The translations under genes and the position numbers were made by a program. Below, one piece after another: positions 47,971 to 55,383 of a DNA stretch of 64,000 nucleotides (within the stretch, counting starts at the first letter, position 1; each line of letters begins with the position of its first letter). The DNA is from an uncultured Lachnospiraceae bacterium (lineage in GTDB: Bacteria; Bacillota; Clostridia; Lachnospirales; Lachnospiraceae): the NCBI GenBank assembly GCA_947625205.1, contig CANQNN010000001.1, positions 331,052 through 395,051 on the forward strand. The letters run 5' to 3'. The notes under the pieces are model-generated. The model searched no databases and was not told the DNA's origin. It worked only from the letters and a program-made list of their open reading frames with translations.

Positions 47971-50091
47971 ATGGCGGATTTTTCTAAAGACGAGTACTAC
48001 ACGAACAGAGAGTTGAGCTGGCTGCTTTTTGACAAAAGAGTGCTGGGCGAGGCGAAGGATAAGAGCAATCCGCTTTTTGAACGGTTGAAATTCTTAAGTA
48101 TCACAGCGTCCAATCTGGATGAATTTTTCATGGTAAGAGTGGCGTCCCTTAAAGATATGGTGAACGCCGGTTATAAGAAGAAGGATATCTCGGGTATGAC
48201 GGCGTCTGAGCAGCTGGCGGCAGTAGCGGAGGAGACACATAAGCTGGTGGAGCAGCAGTATAGCGTATACAACCGGTCGATCGTGCCGCAGCTTCTCGAT
48301 AACGGGCTGCGCATCATCAGGCATCATGAAGATCTGGATAAAGAAGAAGCGGAATATGTGGACAGATTCTTTGCGGACAATGTATATCCGGTGCTTACGC
48401 CTATGGCGGTAGATTCGTCAAGACCCTTTCCGCTGATACGGAACAAGTCTCTGAATCTGGGCGCGCTTATGAGGAAGAAGAGCGGTAAAGGTGAATTGGA
48501 GTTTGCCACCGTACAGGTGCCAAGCGTTCTGCCGCGTATCGTGACGATCCCGGGCGGCACGCCAACCAGGGTGATCCTGCTCGAAGAAGTGATAGAGCGC
48601 AATATCCATAAGCTTTTTCTGAATTATGATATCGTATGCAGTTACCCGTTCCGCATCATGCGTAATGCCGATCTGTCGATCGAGGAGGACGAGGCCGCCG
48701 ATCTGCTGCAGGAGATAGAGCGGCAGCTTAAGAAGAGACAATGGGGGCACGCGATCCGTCTGGAAGTGGAGGAAGGGGTAGACGATAAGCTTCTTAAGCT
48801 GATCCGCGAGGCGGTGCAGATAGAGAAGGAAGACATCTACTATATCAGCGGCCCTCTCGATCTGACCTTTCTGATGAAAATGTATGAGCTGGAGGGCTAT
48901 GACCATCTGAAGGAGCACAGCTACTTAAAGCCCCAGCCGGTTCCTGAACTGGTGGATGAAGCGGATATTTTTGCAAAGATCAGGGAGGGAGATATCCTGA
49001 TGCATCATCCCTACCAGACGTTTGAGCCGGTCGTTAATTTTATCAGGCAGGCTGCAAAGGATCCGGATGTACTGGCGATCAAGCAGACCCTGTACCGCGT
49101 CAGCGGCAATTCGCCGATCATAGCGGCGCTTGAACAGGCGGCGGATAACGGCAAGCAGGTGTCAGTGCTTGTAGAACTGAAGGCGCGTTTCGATGAGGAG
49201 AACAACATCGTGTGGGCTAAGAAGCTTGAGAAGGCCGGCTGCCATGTTATCTACGGGCTGGTGGGGCTCAAGACCCACAGCAAGATCACGCTTGTCGTCA
49301 GGAGAGAAGAGGACGGCATACGGCGTTATGTTCATCTGGGGACGGGTAATTATAATGACAGCACCGCAAAGCTGTATACGGATATCGGCCTGTTCACGTC
49401 CTCGGAGGAGATCGGGGAGGATGCAACGGCTGTCTTCAATATGCTGTCCGGTTATTCGGAACCCCGCAGCTGGAATAAACTGTCCCTGGCGCCTCTGTGG
49501 CTTAAAGATAGATTTCTGCACCTGATCGAACGGGAAAAAGAGTATGCGGAGCAGGGGCGCAGCGCGCATATCATAGCCAAGATGAATGCGCTGTGCGATA
49601 AGGATATCATAAAGGCACTGTATGAAGCCAGTACAGCGGGCGTGAAGATCGAACTGATCATCCGCGGTATCTGCTGTCTTAAGACGGGGATCCCTGGCGT
49701 GAGCGAGAATATTACGGTGCGGTCCATTGTGGGAAATTATCTGGAGCATGCGAGGATCTTTTATTTTGAGAATGACGGAAAACCGGAATATTATTGTTCC
49801 AGCGCGGACTGGATGCCGAGAAATTTAGAGCGCCGCGTAGAGATCCTGTTCCCGGTGGAGAAACCCAGGCTGCAGGCGAAATTGCGCCATATCCTGGACT
49901 GCCAGCTTATGGATACGGTCAAGGCATCGGTTTTACAGCCTGACGGTAGCTACGGGAAGGCAGGCAAGCGGGGCAAAGAGCCATACAATGCGCAGCTACA
50001 GTTCTGTATGGAGGCAAGAGACGCCGCCAGAGCCGGGAAGCATACAGGAAATGAGCGAGTGTTTGTCCCGGAGACGCGGCATGAGGAGTAG
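47971..50091 (+). CDS. ppk1: Polyphosphate kinase 1
   Basis: Reversibly polymerises the ATP gamma-phosphate into polyphosphate. It has the N-terminal domain with NRELSWLLFDKRVL and SNLDEFFMVRV, the head domain, and two phospholipase D-like catalytic domains. The autophosphorylated His is H455 in YVHLGTGNYND. It ends with a PxRNLERRVEILFPVE-type segment and a ~35-residue basic tail. 706 aa from the ATG at 47971 after GAGAGAGG. It is 16 bases downstream of the ppx/GppA gene. Confidence 0.96.
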   Translation: MADFSKDEYYTNRELSWLLFDKRVLGEAKDKSNPLFERLKFLSITASNLDEFFMVRVASLKDMVNAGYKKKDISGMTASEQLAAVAEETHKLVEQQYSVYNRSIVPQLLDNGLRIIRHHEDLDKEEAEYVDRFFADNVYPVLTPMAVDSSRPFPLIRNKSLNLGALMRKKSGKGELEFATVQVPSVLPRIVTIPGGTPTRVILLEEVIERNIHKLFLNYDIVCSYPFRIMRNADLSIEEDEAADLLQEIERQLKKRQWGHAIRLEVEEGVDDKLLKLIREAVQIEKEDIYYISGPLDLTFLMKMYELEGYDHLKEHSYLKPQPVPELVDEADIFAKIREGDILMHHPYQTFEPVVNFIRQAAKDPDVLAIKQTLYRVSGNSPIIAALEQAADNGKQVSVLVELKARFDEENNIVWAKKLEKAGCHVIYGLVGLKTHSKITLVVRREEDGIRRYVHLGTGNYNDSTAKLYTDIGLFTSSEEIGEDATAVFNMLSGYSEPRSWNKLSLAPLWLKDRFLHLIEREKEYAEQGRSAHIIAKMNALCDKDIIKALYEASTAGVKIELIIRGICCLKTGIPGVSENITVRSIVGNYLEHARIFYFENDGKPEYYCSSADWMPRNLERRVEILFPVEKPRLQAKLRHILDCQLMDTVKASVLQPDGSYGKAGKRGKEPYNAQLQFCMEARDAARAGKHTGNERVFVPETRHEE

Positions 50092-50147
50092 TTGATCTGG
50101 AACGCTTTACTCCGTCCCGGAATAATGAGAGAAAGGAAATGCGAAGC

Positions 50148-50738
50148 ATGAAGATATATCTGGCTTCGGCATCGCCCAGGAGGAAAGAGCTGCTTAAGCA
50201 GATCGGACTTTCCTTTAAGACCATGCCGAGTACAGTGGAGGAAATGATCACGAAGACGGAGCCGTCGGAGGTCGTGGAGGAGTTATCCTGTCAGAAAGCG
50301 GTGGACGTCTGCGGCAGGCTGACAGAGGAAGGAAAAGAGGATTTTGTTGTGATCGGCGCGGACACGGTGGTGTCCTGCTGGGGAGAGATCCTGGGCAAGC
50401 CGAGGGATAAGGAGGATGCCTGCAGGATGCTTAAGATGCTGCAGGGCAGCAGTCATCAGGTGTACACGGGCGTGACGCTTGCGTGGAAGAATCAGGGAAT
50501 GCCGCCTATGTATCATACCTTCAGCGAATGTACTGATGTGACAATGTATTCCATGACGGAAGACGAGATCCGTAAATATACCGACAGCGGCGAGCCGATG
50601 GATAAGGCCGGCGCCTATGCGATCCAGGGGTTATGCGCGGCATATATACAGGGGATATGCGGGGATTATAACAATGTAGTCGGACTGCCGGCAGGCAGGG
50701 TGTATCAGGAATTGAAAAAAAGGGGTTTTATCACTTGA
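50148..50738 (+). CDS. maf: Maf-family nucleoside triphosphate pyrophosphatase
   Basis: House-cleaning hydrolase acting on dTTP/UTP or modified NTPs, historically linked to septum control. Key parts are LASASPRRKELLKQIG, the VIGADTVVSCWGEILGKP loop, HQVYTGV and SGEPMDKAGAYAIQGLCA. 196 aa from the ATG at 50148; a slightly earlier ATG (50139) lies too close to the AAAGGA RBS. It is downstream of ppk1, with the small acidic gene following after 12 bases. Confidence 0.94.
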   Translation: MKIYLASASPRRKELLKQIGLSFKTMPSTVEEMITKTEPSEVVEELSCQKAVDVCGRLTEEGKEDFVVIGADTVVSCWGEILGKPRDKEDACRMLKMLQGSSHQVYTGVTLAWKNQGMPPMYHTFSECTDVTMYSMTEDEIRKYTDSGEPMDKAGAYAIQGLCAAYIQGICGDYNNVVGLPAGRVYQELKKRGFIT

Positions 50739-50750
50739 GGAGGCGCGTTT

Positions 50751-51008
50751 ATGTACGATGAAGCGGTTTTGAAATGTTTTCTGGAAAATCAGGAACAGCT
50801 TTTCCCAGAGCAGGTGGCGGAAACGATGGAGGAGGCGGAAGACTTTCTCGAAGAATGTATGGCGGTCGTGGCCGGTTCACCCCGTGAAGTCTGGGAGTAT
50901 TTTGATGAACAAGGTATCGATATGGAGGATGCGGATGAGGAGGGGATCCTGTCTGCGGATGAGGTCTTCGATATTGGAGACGGAAGATACCTGATCGTGG
51001 AAGGGTGA
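50751..51008 (+). CDS. Small acidic protein of unknown function
   Basis: 85 residues, strongly acidic, with a helical first half rich in Glu (QVAETMEEAEDFLEECMAVV) and a Pro-Arg-Glu-Val-Trp segment, then a beta-like end DVFDIGDGRYLIVEG. I do not recognise a named family. GAGGAGG lies well placed before the ATG, and the gene follows maf after 12 bases, so it is real and probably co-transcribed. No signal peptide or membrane segment. It could be a small partner protein, but nothing shows which. Confidence 0.75.
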   Translation: MYDEAVLKCFLENQEQLFPEQVAETMEEAEDFLEECMAVVAGSPREVWEYFDEQGIDMEDADEEGILSADEVFDIGDGRYLIVEG

Positions 51009-51190
51009 GGCTCTTTTTTTCTTAAATCATGTCTTCAGGTACGTCTGTTTCAATATAAATCTCTTATATGGATAGTATAATGATAAAGGGGATGGCAGGT
51101 ATGTTGAACACTAAAGTCTGCCGATGACATGGTATAAGCTGTTTATTATTATAAGATCATAATATAATTCATATACAAAGTGTGCAGCAT

Positions 51191-51511
51191 TTATTCTGTC
51201 ATAGAATCCAGAAAGGCGAGTAAAGCGCTGCGCTGTTTTTCTGTGAGCTGAAAGACCTTGGACATGACCGGATCTACGGATATCTGTTCTTTGAGACTGT
51301 CGCAGAAAAAATCAGCGAGTGTCATATCTAAAGCGTCACAAATATAAGAAAGATACTCGACTGTGATATTTTTTTTGCCCAGCTCCACATCTCTTAAGAA
51401 ACTCTGTGAAATACCTGAAAGATTTGCCAGTTTATTGACCGAGTAATTCTTTTGCATTCTGAAATAGGTAATTCTTTTCCCTACGTCATAATCGTAAAAT
51501 TTTCTATTCAT
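51191..51511 (-). CDS. XRE-family helix-turn-helix regulator
   Basis: A 106-aa DNA-binding protein. The HTH_3 domain spans about 10-70: VGKRITYFRMQKNYSVNKLA, then NLSGISQSFLRDVELGKKNI, then LSYICDALDMTLADFF. The C-terminal ~35 residues form a short helix pair, probably for dimerisation. It is transcribed away from the secreted-protein gene; the shared intergenic region has two matching palindromes, the likely binding sites for this protein. Control of its own gene is likely because one site lies next to its -10. Confidence 0.9.
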   Translation of the reverse strand: MNRKFYDYDVGKRITYFRMQKNYSVNKLANLSGISQSFLRDVELGKKNITVEYLSYICDALDMTLADFFCDSLKEQISVDPVMSKVFQLTEKQRSALLAFLDSMTE

Positions 51512-51558
51512 AACGTGTCATCCTCTTTAAAATAGGGTAGCAATTTTTTTTGAATAAA

Positions 51559-51564
51559 ATTATA
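51559..51564 (-). promoter_or_regulatory. -10 element of XRE regulator gene
   Basis: TATAAT on the minus strand, touching operator copy 1. The -35 at normal spacing is poor. Confidence 0.45.
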
Positions 51565-51597
51565 TCAATAGATATTGCAAATTATATCTATAGATGT
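51562..51597. promoter_or_regulatory. Pair of palindromic operators in the divergent promoter region
   Basis: ATATCAATAGATAT (51562-51575) and ATATCTATAGATGT (51584-51597) are near-palindromes of the same consensus ATATC-WATAGATRT, 22 bp centre to centre (about two helical turns). Copy 2 fills the spacer of the rightward promoter and copy 1 touches its -35 and the leftward -10, so binding would be expected to block both. Confidence 0.8.
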
Positions 51598-51603
51598 TAT
51601 AAT
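51575..51603 (+). promoter_or_regulatory. Promoter of the secreted-protein gene
   Basis: TTGCAA (51575-51580), a 17-nt spacer and perfect TATAAT (51598-51603). A strong AGGAGGAG RBS follows. Confidence 0.85.
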
Positions 51604-51643
51604 GCCCACTGTAATAAAAACATAACAAGGAGGAGAATGTGTT

Positions 51644-52318
51644 ATGAAAAGCAATAGCATTAAAAAGCTGTTGACTGCAACACTTGCCGCTGCGATGCTG
51701 GTCGGCTCCACGCTGTCCGTATGCGCGTCAAGCGGCGGAAATGGCGGCGGCACGGTTGAGACAGGCACCAGCGAAAGCAGTTCTGCAGCGACAGCAGAAG
51801 AGGTGGCTTCACCTTTTGAAGCGGTCCAGTTTGTGTCGGCCGGCGGCAGCGTCTCGGTTGCAGGAACGGCAGCAAGAAATACGATCGCGGGTGCGATCGT
51901 GGTTCACAGCCTGCAGGGCGCAGCGGTTACAACGCCTCTTGCAGAGGTCAAGGCAAGCCTTGGCCTGACAGGCAGTCAGACGCCTTATATCATTGTGTTT
52001 GACACGGATGCTAAGAAGAGCAACCTGGCTATGAACTGTGTTAATACAGCAGCGGAGTCTCTCGGCGGTACGGTCGTAACATCCATCAACGTTACGCTGG
52101 GCGCTAAGGAGAACGGCAAGTTCGTTACCCTGGCAAACGGCAGTACGGGTATGGTAGTCGGCCTTCCCAAGAACGCAGACACATCCAAGACATACTCTGT
52201 TGTATGCGTACAGCCGGGCGGCGTTGTTACGATCCTGAACGATCAGGATAGTTCACCGGCAACAGTTACTTTTGCGGTTAAGGCAGGTCTTGGCACATAC
52301 GGCATTGTAGCAAAGTAA
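51644..52318 (+). CDS. Secreted protein of unknown function
   Basis: 224 aa with a clear signal peptide (basic start, Ala/Leu core, cleavage probably after VCA near residue 28). A Gly/Ser/Thr/Glu-rich linker follows to about 60, then a compact Val/Thr/Gly-rich domain with likely beta structure: FVSAGGSVSVAGTA, IAGAIVVHSLQG, TPYIIVFDTDAKKSN, GGTVVTSINVTLGAK, and a closing VKAGLGTYGIVAK. No catalytic motif, sortase signal or wall-binding repeat is visible. I do not recognise the family. The promoter carries two sites likely bound by the divergent XRE regulator. Codon use resembles a highly expressed gene. Confidence 0.85.
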   Translation: MKSNSIKKLLTATLAAAMLVGSTLSVCASSGGNGGGTVETGTSESSSAATAEEVASPFEAVQFVSAGGSVSVAGTAARNTIAGAIVVHSLQGAAVTTPLAEVKASLGLTGSQTPYIIVFDTDAKKSNLAMNCVNTAAESLGGTVVTSINVTLGAKENGKFVTLANGSTGMVVGLPKNADTSKTYSVVCVQPGGVVTILNDQDSSPATVTFAVKAGLGTYGIVAK

Positions 52319-52344
52319 TATTTATTGGCAGAAAAACGAAAAAG

Positions 52345-52386
52345 TTACGCGGGGGGGGGCGTTGCATCACGACCGCTCCCCCGTAA
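52345..52386 (+). other. G9 tract inside a strong hairpin before the first glycan gene
   Basis: A run of nine G (52351-52359) faces CTCCCCC (about 52376-52382). Flanking TTAC/GTAA (52345-52348 with 52383-52386) extends the stem, and GTTG/CGAC forms an inner stem. There is no T tail, so it is not a standard terminator. Mononucleotide runs of this length can slip during replication. Confidence 0.7.
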
Positions 52387-52403
52387 TGCGTAATGGGCGG
52401 AAT

Positions 52404-54206
52404 ATGGAAACAATACGGTATATGAGACATGGGACCAGACAAACGGGGAAGCTTCATCCGCTGTACATCGGGGTGGCGGCGGTAACGGTGATGACCTTCT
52501 GCTTCGCGGCGGTAAAGATGAGCGGCATTTACGGCTTCCTGATCTTTCCCGACGAGTTCGCTTACTGGGCGCATGCAGCTTATGCCGCTGGCTATGACTG
52601 GTCGGATATCACTTCGCTGGGTTCCTATTTCTCGTTTGGATATGGTTTCATCCTTTTTCCACTGTTTGCACTGTGCAGGGATGCGGTAACGGCATACCGT
52701 GCAGCTGTCTGGCTCAATCACCTGCTGCTTATCGCAGCGTATGTTCCGCTGGCGCGTACTGTGCGGAAGATGGTGCCGGATGCATCGGTACCCGTGGAAC
52801 TGTTCTGCGCGGTCACGATCCTTGTGCCGTGGAACCTGTTTTATGCGCAGATGACCATGACGGAGAGCCTTCTGGTCTTTCTGCATATCGTGATCGGAAG
52901 CCTGCTGTACCGGTATCTGGAAGAAAACAGGCTGCAGACGTTGGTCCTTCTGATGCTTGTGCTTGCCTACACCTACACGGTACATATGCGGACGGTGGGG
53001 ATCCTGCTGTCGGCCGTCAGCCTTCTGCTTGTTCATATCTGTACGCGGGGCGGACGGCAAAAAAGATGGCACCTGCTGGTGGTGATCGGTATGGCTGCAC
53101 TGTTTCTGGCGCTTGCCTCGGCGGCCAAACAATATGCGCTGGCAAATGTGTACGGCGGAATTGATCCGGCGCTCGCTGCGGATAACGATTACGGCGGACA
53201 GCTTGAGAAGCTTCGTTACATATGCACAAAAGAAGGGTTTTATGATTTCGCAGTCACCTTGATGGGCGGGTTCCTGTATCTGGGGATGGCGACATACGGG
53301 CTGTTTTACTGGGGGATCCGGACGCTGGCGCGCCGGATGCCTTGGCGGCACAGTATGACTGCTGCAGAAAGGGTACGCGCAGAGATGGCGGCCTTTCTCC
53401 TGATATCTGTGGCGGCCCAGACCGTGATCGCCACCATCTATCTGCTGAAACGCGGAGAGGTGGATGATTATACTTACGGCAGATACAGTGAACTTGTGGT
53501 GCCCTTTGTAATGGCGCTTGGGTTTGCCGCGCTGTGGAAAGCGCGGAGCCGGACGATCCTTACAGTGGTTGGTATCTGTGCGGTGGTGCATGCCGCAGGG
53601 CTGTGGCAGGCGGTGCGGCAGATATACCATACCGGTTCGGAGAAGTTTCTGGGTTATTTCATGGTCGGGATCAGCTACCTGTATGATGCGTCTGACTACA
53701 GTGTGGGCCGCTTCTATGCAGGAGCATGGGTTTTATGCGGGATCCTGTCTTTGTGTGTGGCGGCGGCAGTGCTCTTTTCCCGAAAGCGTTTTGAACAGCG
53801 CGGCGCGCATAGTGCATGGACATACAGCCTGTTCCTGTTTATGGCTGTCGTACAGATGGGGCTGGCGTCGCACTCCGATACGATCTATCTGATGCAGTTC
53901 AAGAACGCGGCTTTCCGGGATAACAGGCTGGCGGACAAGATGGAAGCGCTGGCGGACGGAGACCGGAGAGTGCTGTTTATGGATAACGGCGAGCAGGCAT
54001 TTATCGGGATCATCCAGTTCATGAAAAGGAACATGGAAATACAGGTCATCGGGCGGGACGTTTCACCGGCAGATCCGGCAGAGGGCATATCCGACAGCGA
54101 TATTCTGTTATCCGCCTATGACGACAGCAGACTCAGGGAGTGGTCACAGGATTATGACCATACGGACATCTACGGGCATTTTGCGCTTCTGTATAACGAC
54201 CCATAA
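52404..54206 (+). CDS. Polytopic membrane protein, probable GT-C glycosyltransferase
   Basis: About 600 aa with roughly eleven hydrophobic segments in the first 500 residues and a soluble C-terminal tail. The first external loop has an acidic motif, FPDEFAYWAHAA, of the kind that binds the lipid-linked donor in GT-C enzymes. A later YTVHMRTVGILL segment and an ELVVPFVMALGFAAL helix fit PMT/ArnT-like folds, but I cannot name a subfamily. The start is not certain: in-frame ATGs lie at 52386, 52404 and 52422 with weak RBS. It is the first gene of the surface-glycan cluster, GC-rich like the core genome. Confidence 0.72.
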   Translation: METIRYMRHGTRQTGKLHPLYIGVAAVTVMTFCFAAVKMSGIYGFLIFPDEFAYWAHAAYAAGYDWSDITSLGSYFSFGYGFILFPLFALCRDAVTAYRAAVWLNHLLLIAAYVPLARTVRKMVPDASVPVELFCAVTILVPWNLFYAQMTMTESLLVFLHIVIGSLLYRYLEENRLQTLVLLMLVLAYTYTVHMRTVGILLSAVSLLLVHICTRGGRQKRWHLLVVIGMAALFLALASAAKQYALANVYGGIDPALAADNDYGGQLEKLRYICTKEGFYDFAVTLMGGFLYLGMATYGLFYWGIRTLARRMPWRHSMTAAERVRAEMAAFLLISVAAQTVIATIYLLKRGEVDDYTYGRYSELVVPFVMALGFAALWKARSRTILTVVGICAVVHAAGLWQAVRQIYHTGSEKFLGYFMVGISYLYDASDYSVGRFYAGAWVLCGILSLCVAAAVLFSRKRFEQRGAHSAWTYSLFLFMAVVQMGLASHSDTIYLMQFKNAAFRDNRLADKMEALADGDRRVLFMDNGEQAFIGIIQFMKRNMEIQVIGRDVSPADPAEGISDSDILLSAYDDSRLREWSQDYDHTDIYGHFALLYNDP

Positions 54207-54283
54207 CGACAGCGCTGAAGGAGTCGGCCCGAAAAGAATGTGATAACAGAAATGACACAAATACAGGTACAGGGGAGCAGATT

Positions 54284-54916
54284 ATGAAAAAGTCAGGTAT
54301 CAGATCAAGCAGTATAAAAGAGGGCGCACTGGCATGTATGGCGCTGGCGTTTCTCCTGTTCGCAGCATTGGGGCTGTATGTCCATGCGGCTGATGATGCC
54401 GGCGAGACGTTAGGGATTCTGTATACGCTGAATGAGGACGCAGAGGTGAAAGAATCTCCGGACGAGAATGCGGATATGGTCGGGCTCCTTCCGGCAGGCA
54501 CCAGCGTTATTGTAGAGAGTGAGGACGATACATGGTGCAGAGTGATCTATCAGGATATAGAGGGCTATGTACCGAGCGGCGCGCTGACTGCTTATACTGC
54601 GCCGGATGCGGAAGGGCTGGCAACAGAGATAAACGGTGCGGGAGAGGAAGAACAGCGGTTCGTAGATGAGGCGGAGATATACTATCGGGAGAAAAGGACT
54701 TCACTGATCTGGGGAATCGTGATCGCGGCGCTTATCATAGCTATTTTTGGTCTGGGAGTCGTGTCTGCCGTGAAGAATGCAAAGACGGGGGAAAATGGAA
54801 AAAAAGGCAGCGCGTCAGAGAAAAAAGAAACCGATGCGGGAACCCCGGGGGCATCAAGGCGGAAAGATATGGCAGATGAGATCGTGATAGAGGATATGGA
54901 TGAAGAGGACGGGTGA
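54284..54916 (+). CDS. Membrane-anchored extracellular SH3-domain protein
   Basis: 210 aa: a signal or anchor helix (about 15-35), a bacterial SH3 domain (about 43-103, TLNEDAEVKESPDENADMVG and WCRVIYQDIEGYVPSGAL), an acidic stretch, a second transmembrane helix (about 144-165), and a charged, likely cytoplasmic tail ending in a run of Asp/Glu. With a cleaved N-terminus the SH3 would face the wall and the tail the cytoplasm. It may sense or bind peptidoglycan near the glycan machinery; this is inferred from domain and position. Confidence 0.82.
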   Translation: MKKSGIRSSSIKEGALACMALAFLLFAALGLYVHAADDAGETLGILYTLNEDAEVKESPDENADMVGLLPAGTSVIVESEDDTWCRVIYQDIEGYVPSGALTAYTAPDAEGLATEINGAGEEEQRFVDEAEIYYREKRTSLIWGIVIAALIIAIFGLGVVSAVKNAKTGENGKKGSASEKKETDAGTPGASRRKDMADEIVIEDMDEEDG

Positions 54917-54962
54917 GTGACAGGCGGAATATATGAAAATATCTGTTGAGAGGCGAAGCAAT

Positions 54963-55370
54963 ATGACAAACAGAGACAGAAGTATTATGCAATTTATTAA
55001 ATTTGGGGTGGTTGGAGTATCCAACACGTTTATCGCGTACTTTACATATGTGCTTATATGCATGATGGGGTTTAATTTTCATATAGGGAATCTGGCGGGC
55101 TTCGTGACTGCAACGTTGAATTCGTTTTATTGGAATAACAGATATGTTTTTAAGATAGAAGAAAATGAATCGCGGACATGGTGGAAGGCATTGGCGAAAA
55201 CATTTGTTTCGTATGGATTTTCAGGGTTGGTCGTGACAGAAATATTATTGATTTTCTGGATCGATGTTATCGGAGTATCTTCTTATGTCGCGCCGATCCT
55301 GAATCTGTTTATTACGGTTCCGCTGAATTTTATGCTTAACAAATTATGGGCGTTTAAGAAGGAAAAATAA
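54963..55370 (+). CDS. GtrA-family membrane protein
   Basis: 135 aa with four transmembrane helices: FIKFGVVGVSNTFIAYFTYV, IGNLAGFVTATLNSFYWNNRYVF, a third around FVSYGFSGLVVTEIL and a last ending NLFITVPLNFMLNKLWAFKK. GtrA proteins are thought to flip undecaprenyl-linked sugars made by a GT2 partner. The ATG at 54963 follows GAGAGG; the ATG at 54933 is less supported. A GT2 of the matching type lies at 59086. The sequence becomes AT-rich from here on. Confidence 0.9.
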   Translation: MTNRDRSIMQFIKFGVVGVSNTFIAYFTYVLICMMGFNFHIGNLAGFVTATLNSFYWNNRYVFKIEENESRTWWKALAKTFVSYGFSGLVVTEILLIFWIDVIGVSSYVAPILNLFITVPLNFMLNKLWAFKKEK

Positions 55371-55383
55371 AGGACAGACTCGA

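Noticed and set aside
51080..51127. Small peptide gene (15 codons, or 11 from an internal ATG after AAAGGGG) between the acidic micro-gene and the XRE gene
   Set aside because: It has an RBS-like sequence and a TATAAT just upstream, but no -35, no homology I can name and no peptide-processing partner; too short to support.
52278..53630. 450-aa minus-strand frame
   Set aside because: Antisense to the first glycan membrane protein; rich in His, Gln and Pro with no recognised domain.
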